From assembly GCA_013399855.1 (NCBI GenBank), contig VXAY01000172.1, positions 4,752,003 through 4,816,002 on the forward strand: a stretch of DNA of 64,000 nucleotides, in the 5' to 3' direction. Made by a program: the position numbers and the translations under genes. The notes under the pieces are model-generated. The model saw nothing but the letters and a program-made list of their open reading frames with translations. It was not told the DNA's origin and did no database searches. How positions within the stretch are numbered: position 1 is the first letter of the stretch; each line of letters starts with the position of its first letter. This DNA comes from Oxyruncus cristatus. Taxonomy: Eukaryota; Chordata; Aves; Passeriformes; Cotingidae. This document shows, piece by piece, positions 52,301-61,300 of this stretch.

Positions 52301-55300
52301 AAATGGTACTTAACGGCATTTACCTGTGAGCATACCAGCGTCAGCAAGCTCAGCACTAGTGATGGGTACATTGGGACCATCCGCTTCATATGCTTTCAAA
52401 ATGTACTTCTCAATTACACCTATGACCCCAGCTGGTTTGTCCCAGGTGACCTCAATGCTGTAACCATTTATACTGTGAACTCTTGAGGGAGTTGGCACAT
52501 TTTGTGGAACTGTAGAAGGATAAAATAGAAAATAGAGAAAATGGCAGTTCTAAGGAGACTATTGCCCCTATTCTTCACTTTTAATGGCTGCAGTAAATCA
52601 GACTCAACCATTAGCATAAATACAATTTATTAGAGTTGTAACTTTTCAGCATTGATTTAATATGACTGCACATCTTGAGCTATTCAGTTTAAGCTATATT
52701 TCAAAACCATCAAAACTCCATCTACATAACATTCCTTCTTGTCTTGTTGCAATTTTCCAAAAACATTTCATGTATCAAACATATTTAAGCATCACTCACA
52801 AAGAGAGGAGGTGGATTGCATGTAACTAACAAGCTCAGGCATTATAATAACACAACTGAATGAAGGAAGACAGTACTGCAACATAGAAGAGTTTTGATAT
52901 TTATCATTTGGGTATCTAAACCACAGAATGTCACAATTATGAGGCACTTCTAAATATTTGCATTCTCATTTACAGAAGTCCTTCAAAAAATTAAAGCTCT
53001 TTGATTTATTTTTCTATTTCCACAATGCCATGCACTTGTCCTGGGGCAAAGCAGTGATTTTTAAGGCCATTTTGCAAAATCTTTTGCTTCTGATCACAGT
53101 ATAATATAAAAAGAAAAAAAAAAAAAAAAAAGGAAAAGGGAGAATGAAATGTTTTAAGGAACAGAAAACCAAGATCATATATGCATACAGTTGCTAATAA
53201 AAAGAAATAATCCCATTTCCTATAACCTTTAACTATTTCTTAGATATTACTACACCAAGTAAAGGTCTGGTCAGTAACAGCTTCATCACAGATGACCGCA
53301 CAAGGGATGCAAAGGAAAGGCCCAAGGAACACCATGGCAGGATGATGGATGATGAGTTTGCCGTAAATGCATGTGGACTCCCCAGCCCTGCTGATGATCA
53401 TTCACTTTTCTCACCATTAAATAACCTATTTTTTGGTAATTTTATTGTTTAGTTTCATTAAATATGAATGCAGCCTTGTTTTTTATAAGAAGGGTACTAG
53501 CATGGAAAGTACAAAAATACCTGGAAGTTGTAATTCTTGTGTAAAGTAAGAATGTGATACTCTGAGAAAGTTTCCATTACTACAGTAATATATTGATTTT
53601 ATTAGTTATGAAGTGTATCACAAGGCAAGGTAAGGTACTGTACAGCAGATGGTCTTCTCATAAGGGATGCAACAAAACCAACTCAAAAATAATTAAATAG
53701 TGCAATTATTCTCCAACCCCAGGGAACATAGAGTGCTCAATGCTGTGGTCAGCTTGCAAACATAAATTTGTGGCAAATCTTACAGTTGTCAGACAGTTAA
53801 TATGAAAATATGCATATACATTGTGCCTTCTGGGTGGCACACAAAATAACTACAGTAAGTTGTGTAAGAATGCATTTGCAACTCCAATATTTATGCAGGT
53901 ATCACATAATGTTTTATGATGATAACTTCCATCTGAATAACTTCCATCAAAAGAATTCTCTGCCTTGTTGGAATGCAATTAGGCTTCAATTTACAGAAGA
54001 GGGAAAGTTTGTTAAATAAAATACACAGAACTGTAAATCTTCAAAAACTTGCTCAATGAAGTTTGCAAAAACACTGAGCAGAAGAGGAAAAGTCTTTTAA
54101 ATTTTCTTCATAAGACATATGATCTTTCATGCTCAGCAGATATTATGTTCCTACTCTGAAACCTTCTCCACAAGCCTCATGCTGCTTTTGTAGTACATAT
54201 TGCCACATTTTCACACACAATCTATGGAATACTTGTTAAACAAGAATCCTCATTCAGGAGCACTGAGCAGCATACTCATGTGTGGGTCATTTAAAAAACC
54301 AACTTTCACAAGACCTTCTTGTCCCTAGCAGCTACATGGCCTCTTATTTCCACACCTTGTGCCTGCTATCCCAGTATCACCATTCTCTAGATCTGATTTT
54401 GTAGCATTAAGTTATACACAGGAAAATGCAGATTTATTTACTCCAGCCTACTCACGTAACATGAGGTTAGATGTGCACATACGAGCACAACTACATAGAT
54501 GGCTGCTCTTACTCAGTTAATGCGGTTCAATAACATCCTTTCCTCTCACATAATGGCATTATCCAATGTGGTCCAACCTGATACCTTGAATTATGATAAG
54601 AAAATATTTGCCTGAGCACTTCATAGCTGATGACTGGAGTATGGTGTCTGGTTCAAAGCATTAAGCAGTTTTGCTCCTTCAGAAATACCATGCAGCATGC
54701 ACTACTCAAAATCGTTGTGGTGGGATTGTCTCCACAAAATCACAGAGTGGGTAAGAGACCACAGTGGGTCATGTGGTCCAACCTCCCTGCTCAAGCAGGG
54801 TCATCCTAGAGCATGTTGCACAGAATTGGGTCCAGACCGTTCTTGAACACCTTCACCCTGGCATTAGATAGCCTATGAAAAATGAAAGTAAAACTTAAAA
54901 TGATATTTACCTGATGCTCTTGTACGAACGTGGGTCCATACACTAGATACTGATCCTCCTTCATTTGAGGCAACCACCCTATAGAGGTATTCTTCAAAGG
55001 ACATGGAGAAGTATAGAGGAGGTATAAGGTTAAAAAATACTACAAAAAACATTGATACATTACAAAAAACAGTAATACATTAACAAAAAATGAACTGAAA
55101 ATTATGCATTTTTTTTAAAGAACTAATGTGCTACCTGTAAATGGTTGTAGACCACGCTCATAAACACTCTGCTCTTTTCCTCGGTACACTAGGATGGAGT
55201 CATTTCCCCTGCAGTTAACAGCACTGTCAGTTGATAGGCATCCGTCCAGATTGACTCTGACAGCACTGCTGGACACAGATGCCAAGTTAACGACAGCACC

Positions 55301-58300
55301 TCGTGTAAATTTAACATCCTTCATGCAACCACCGAAACCTAGCAAACAGTAAGGGATTAGTACCACAGAAAGAGCTACAGTCATTAAGAAACACTTTTGT
55401 TCCTTGCAATTCTATATTTTCAGCATTAAAGACTGTAATGTGAATAGGTTGACTTCCAATATGACATTCTGCCTACACTTTCAAGATAATAAGCCAGTAA
55501 GTTCCTGCCTTACTGGTCTACACTTTCACTGTTAGCAATTCCATCCCACAAGGAAATAGCTTTCTATTTTTTCTCCTGTCACTTCTCACTTTAAAATTAT
55601 TACCATAAAAGTGATTCTGACTTTTAAAATCAGCTTTCTGCTGCTTTCTAATATTTTTTTTTAATATACATGCTTTCTCAAACTGAGAAAAATATCTAAA
55701 TTAAAAATACAATTAACTTCAGGAGATCAGATGAAGTTATTTCAGTTTTTTATGATGGGGATATAACTAGTATGCTATTGACAAACATCCTCTAGAAACA
55801 TAACCCTAAACCATTAGTTTATAATAAAAATTTAAAACCTTCATTTTACTTTTATTTCTATATATACATATATTTCTGCGTGTCCACATGTTTAACATTC
55901 CTATCAACATTATAAATATGATAAATTAGTCATTTGCAGTTAAAACACCACTATAAAATTCAGGATGCAGTTGTTAAAATCTCTGTATTTACTAAAAATA
56001 AATAAAATGACACAAAACAGTTCTCAAATCTGAGTAGTGATTGGTGTTTAACATAAACCCGAAGTAAACAGTAACCAAACTGAATATTTCAATTCATTTA
56101 AGAATTAACTTTGTAAATTAAAAATCCACCTCTCACTGATAAGTGCTATTCTTTAGCTTTGTGAAAGCTCTGTATTTATATATTATGCACTTTTATTGCC
56201 TTTATCATTGCAAGACAACAGATCAGAGTTGTATTTGTACTTAGCCACCTGAACTGAGAATCTAATGTCCTTATGTAGTTCATGCAAAAAGGGGTACTGA
56301 AGGTGGGCACCCATTTTGAGTCAGCCTCTAAAACACTTTCTCCTTCCACAATGCTAGGAATTTAGCCAAACTGCTCCTCAGCACGAATACAACCTAATTT
56401 AAGCTCAACTCCTACTCCACAGCGACCTGCTCATTTTCTTAGTCTGCAGCAGAGGAAAGAATTAGTCCCAGTCTGCACAGGCATCCTAATCATATCACAA
56501 AATGAACAGCTGTTTCATTTTCAGGGAGATGCACACTGTATAAGCTATTTTAATACATTATTTTTAGTATTTTTTTAGCTACATTTATCACTATTTGAAT
56601 ATTTCTGACTGATATCAGCCAAGTAATCTTGTTTATTCCCAAGTAACTGCAGAATAAGTAAAAACAGTACAAATTCTCACAAACATTACTGCAAGGTACC
56701 TTCCTACTCTCAAGAGGGTATATGATGGGTCAGGCAAAGGCCCACAGACTCTAGATGAAATTTCTTAAATTAAAGTTGTAACTAACATGGAGGTGAGGTG
56801 GGAGAAGAAGGATATTTATCCCTTATTTGCTGTGAGCAAAACAACATCCCTTTATTCAAAATTAACTATCAAGCAGCCATTGATTGAGAAAACCTTACCT
56901 AAAAAAACAACAAATCAGAAGGACTCCATATTCTATTATCTTACCATTACATCACTGTAGTCCTAAATAAAACTGTGCTTTAAGCTGTAATCTCTAATCT
57001 TGTTCACCTAAAACTACATTTAGGAACACATAAGAATGCTTTTATCTTTAGACACTCTAAATACAAACTCCCAGCCGCCATCTTATTTTGCGGTGTGCTG
57101 AGGAGGCTTGGTGGAAAAGTCATGTTTATTGATGTGCCTCGGTATGCACTTCAGACATTCACTTTAGATGCTATGTTGCCCTAGATTCTTTGTTCACAGA
57201 TCTCTTTGCTGCAGGAGTTGTGAATGCATCCACTCACGAGGCTATACCATCTGCTACAAGGCAACACTGACAGGGTATGACTGGCCAGCTCTTTCGGGCC
57301 ATAAATATTATGCACACAGAACCTGAAGGAAGATTATATTACATGTGATACTTAGAGCTGGAAGAACACTATATTCTTGAAATATCTGTGAATGCCAGTG
57401 CATGGATTTGACTCCAACTACTCTATGGTTGTGAAACCACGAGGCTTCCATACGGCTCTGCAGAGTTTACTTGATGCACACATTCAGTGTGAGTTCATGC
57501 ATCCAAAGCCACTTTAACTAGATTCCCCACTAATCACTTACTGACTGCTACTTATTTGTTCACAGTATCTGAAAAATACACCATGACTGATGAATAGGTT
57601 CACAACTAATGAAAAAACACACCCAAACAGAGCCAGTTTAGTAGACACTTTGGGCTACATTTCCCACAGCAGATCTTTTGTGGAGGCCACTATATCAGCC
57701 TGCAATTAATGCTTCTCTCTTTTCCCTACAAATTTGATTTGTTCAGAACAGAAGGGTCGCAGTGATGGTTAAAAATATGACTGTCACCCCTCTTTCTGAT
57801 AACAAGGAAAATGTCACAGAAATTGTAGCCAAAATCGAAATTCAGGGGGTTATATTCAATTAATTTTTGGGTCAGTTTTTGTATTGCCTAAAAATGGCCT
57901 AAAACCTTCTCAACTATTCTTCCACTGGCAGCATCCAACCTCATTACAGTGATTTAAGCTATGTTTACTGTTTTCCACAGGTTTTTCACTCCAGATCTGC
58001 AAGTGATGCCACTTGATCAAGTGAGACAAGTTTATCTGAACTGGCTCTCTCAGATGAAGATTTGAGATCACCTCAAATTGGCTGGGCATCTCAGTTTACC
58101 ATTTGCTACTCTCCAGTTCCCTCTCCTAGCAGTTAGACTGCCTCAGATATCACTGGGTTGGAAGAATTTCTATAGCCTTGCAAAAGGATCAGGACTCAGT
58201 AAAGCTAAATAGGTAGGGATGACTGGTAGTTAAAGCAACAATGGGTTGAAAGAAAGATTCATGTTACATATTCATGAATTTACACCATCAGCAACAGAAT

Positions 58301-61300
58301 GTCCACCCTGTGCATGACACCAGTTTTTGAAAACAAATGTTCTTGGTGTCATCTTACCTTGTTCTAACCCCAGCTCTTTATAAAAAATCTGAATCTCAGG
58401 TGGGATTCCTCCTATGTAGATGGGAGAATTTACTTTCAGCTGCTGAACACGGGGTTCAAGCACCTGCTCTCTCAGTTCATTCATACTTGTTGAAATCACA
58501 GAGCCCTCCTTGTTCACGGTGACTTCATTCCACTTTCCATCACAATAAGACAGTCCCAACCAGAGATCCACTTGTGTGAAGACGATGTCAGTTTTTAAAA
58601 AGATGTTTAATATTCCACTTTTCAGTTCAATCTATATATTTTCAAAGAGAAAAAAAATATTTTGAAAGAAACATCAAATACACAATGACAGAAATTTATT
58701 TTAAAAGACAAAATCAAGGGAGTTATGCACAAAATCAATTAACAAAAATCTTTATCTTCAGGATAATACTGTTTACACAAAGTATGCTAAATACAGCAAG
58801 TGAATCAGTTAATTCAGAATGTAGGAAAATATATTTTGATTTTTTGACAACAGACTTTGGCATTAATGCAACTAAAAAGAAAAGACAATGAATCAGGACT
58901 GTTTTGCTTTTTTTGAGAATGAGAAAACAGTATTTTATCTATTGATTCATTTTTTAGAAGAATGTAACCAGATAATAAGGAAATGAAATGTCAGACCTGA
59001 TTAAGGTCTTTTTAATTGGCTGGTGAACTCAATTTCAAATTTTTCCAGTATACACTGATTCTTACATTCATACATTTCATCCTTATTCGTCTACATCTTG
59101 TAAGAAAATAATTGGTTCTGTATGTGCTTTTTGAGATTAATGTGCCAATTCTCTAATAGAAATACATTTTACTTAAATATTTCACTGCGGAAGTCTCCAA
59201 ATGCTTTACTGCAAGACTCTTTATCCTAAACTGAATGGAACACAAGTGGGCTGAGACTGTAAATTGGCACATATAAAGCACTAGACACTTAGGGGATGAA
59301 CTGGTGGTTGAAAAATACGAATATATCCACAAAAAGGCAATACTGTTTCTATGCCAAAACCTTATTAAGTGAAATAAAAACTACAGATTTAATATAAATC
59401 CTTATCACCATTATTGACAAACTGACATATTTAGTTTACTGATAATATTAGCATTGCAGTGTTCATAATTGGATTGTATTTCCTTAACAGGGACTCCAAC
59501 TGATGAAATAACTCTGTACTTGCAGTGACACAGGCAATGCAGATCCTATCCCAGGCACACACTGACTTCTTGCTCATGAGACAGAGGGATTTTGTTGATT
59601 TCTTCTTTTGGGACCACAACTTTTCCTCTTTTCATAAGTTTAGAGCCATTTATAGCTAAGGACTCTACAATACAGGTGAAGGACTGATCATGGCATCAGT
59701 GTTGATGAGTATAACTTGAAAAATGTGTCCACTGGACAAGCCATTGCTTTTCTTCACTGGTAAGAATTAACATGGAGCACACTGTGCCGGTGTGAAGAAA
59801 GCATTTCAGATGCATTAGTACAGGGGTATGCCAGCATACCTGCCAGACCTGGAAGCCAGAGAGAGGGCACCGTGTTTGACACAGGGTCACTACTCAGCAC
59901 AACCCTCTTCCAATTTACTCATCTTGGCATAGTTTTAAAGCAGGTAGTGAATAATGCTTGTGCTTTTTGTGTTGACCTGGGCTGACATTTAGAATGCCCA
60001 AGTGAAGAAAAAGATAGGGGACCACTGCTCAGTTTCAACTGTTCTGCATGGTGAAGATAAAAAAAAAGTGAAGTTCTGCATAGATCTGAGCATAGGTACT
60101 GAGCATAGGTTTAGAAAAACAACAGACTAATAGTTTGCTTTAGATAAAATTCTGAGACAACTTTAAAAAAAAAATGCTTGATTTCCAATCTGTCCTTGGA
60201 AAATATATCATTACTTTAAACCAAAAACACATGAAGATCATCTTATTCTGCCAGACATCTCAGTTGCCATCTCTCAACAGAACAAGCGTGTTATATCACA
60301 GCTCTAAACATCAGCAGTTTCCAGTTTAATTCTTAAAAGTATGCTTGCTCAGTTTGAGGTACAAAATTTTATTAATGTTTTTCTCTACGTACACAATTCT
60401 TATTTTGATATACCTTAGCATTTAAGTTTGGAATTAGGAAAACCAAAGCTTAGCCTGAAACTGGAAGATATGAGGGGCAAGAAGAGCTTCCATAGTCCTA
60501 CTATCTGGTTGTGGTGTCTCTCCGAGACTGATACAAGGACAAACTCTGATTAAAAATTTTATTAATGACCTGGGCAATAGGATGGGGTGTACTCTCACCG
60601 AGGTTGCAGGTGATAGCTAAGAGGGCTGTCACTGGTATTCTAGACATATAAAGTAGCTTTGAAGAAAATACTGAGTCGAGATGGATTACAGACTGAACAC
60701 TGGCCACCAATGTACCCTCAAAATGATGAAGACCAACATGCACTGGGCTACATTAGAAATGAGGCAGGCACCATTTCAAGGAGATGATTCTTCCCCTCTA
60801 TCTATCATGTATAAGACCTGAACTACTGTATCCATTTGTGGAATCTCTGGTATATGAAAGATAGAGCAGCACACCAGAGTGAATCCAGTGGAGAGGCACC
60901 AAGTTGGTCAGTGGTTGGAGTACCTAGAGTATGAGGCTGAAGCTGAAAGAACAGGGTTGGTTCAGTCTTAAAAGTAAACGACAAGAGAACTTAACTGTTC
61001 AACTGCCTTATGGGAAGATATAGAGAAGACAGACCCAGTCTCTTCTCAGAGGCTCATTATGGAAGGATGAGAAGCAAAAGACAAGTTGTAATGAGAGATC
61101 AGGCCTGGTTTCTTCACTGGGGTTTCCTGTAATGCGGATGGTCAAATATTGGAACAGACTGCAGAATTTGGAAAGCTGTGGACCATCCATCTGTAGAGAG
61201 ATGCACAATACCCAAACAGAAAATGCATGGAGCAACCTTTTCAAACATAAATTGGTCCTGCTTTTAGCAAAGACTGGGAATAAATTACTCCAAAGGTTCT

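Larger units (their letters stand above)
39655..52323 (-). other. USH2A intron 30 (12.7 kb)
   Basis: It contains a CR1 fragment (41301-41620), a nested CR1 cluster (47541-48243), a CR1 with an internal duplication and an N (49977-50760), an A16 run (42194-42209) and a locally GC-rich patch (46670-46920). Nothing nameable is seen in the rest. Confidence 0.85.
52510..54910 (-). other. USH2A intron 29
   Basis: 2,401 bp with an A-rich run at 53111-53131 and a CR1 3' fragment at 54736-54862 next to the exon 29 donor. I see nothing else recognisable. Confidence 0.85.

Noticed and set aside
60501..60743. Minus-strand open frame of 80 codons
   Set aside because: It is mostly antisense to a diverged CR1 copy on the plus strand.
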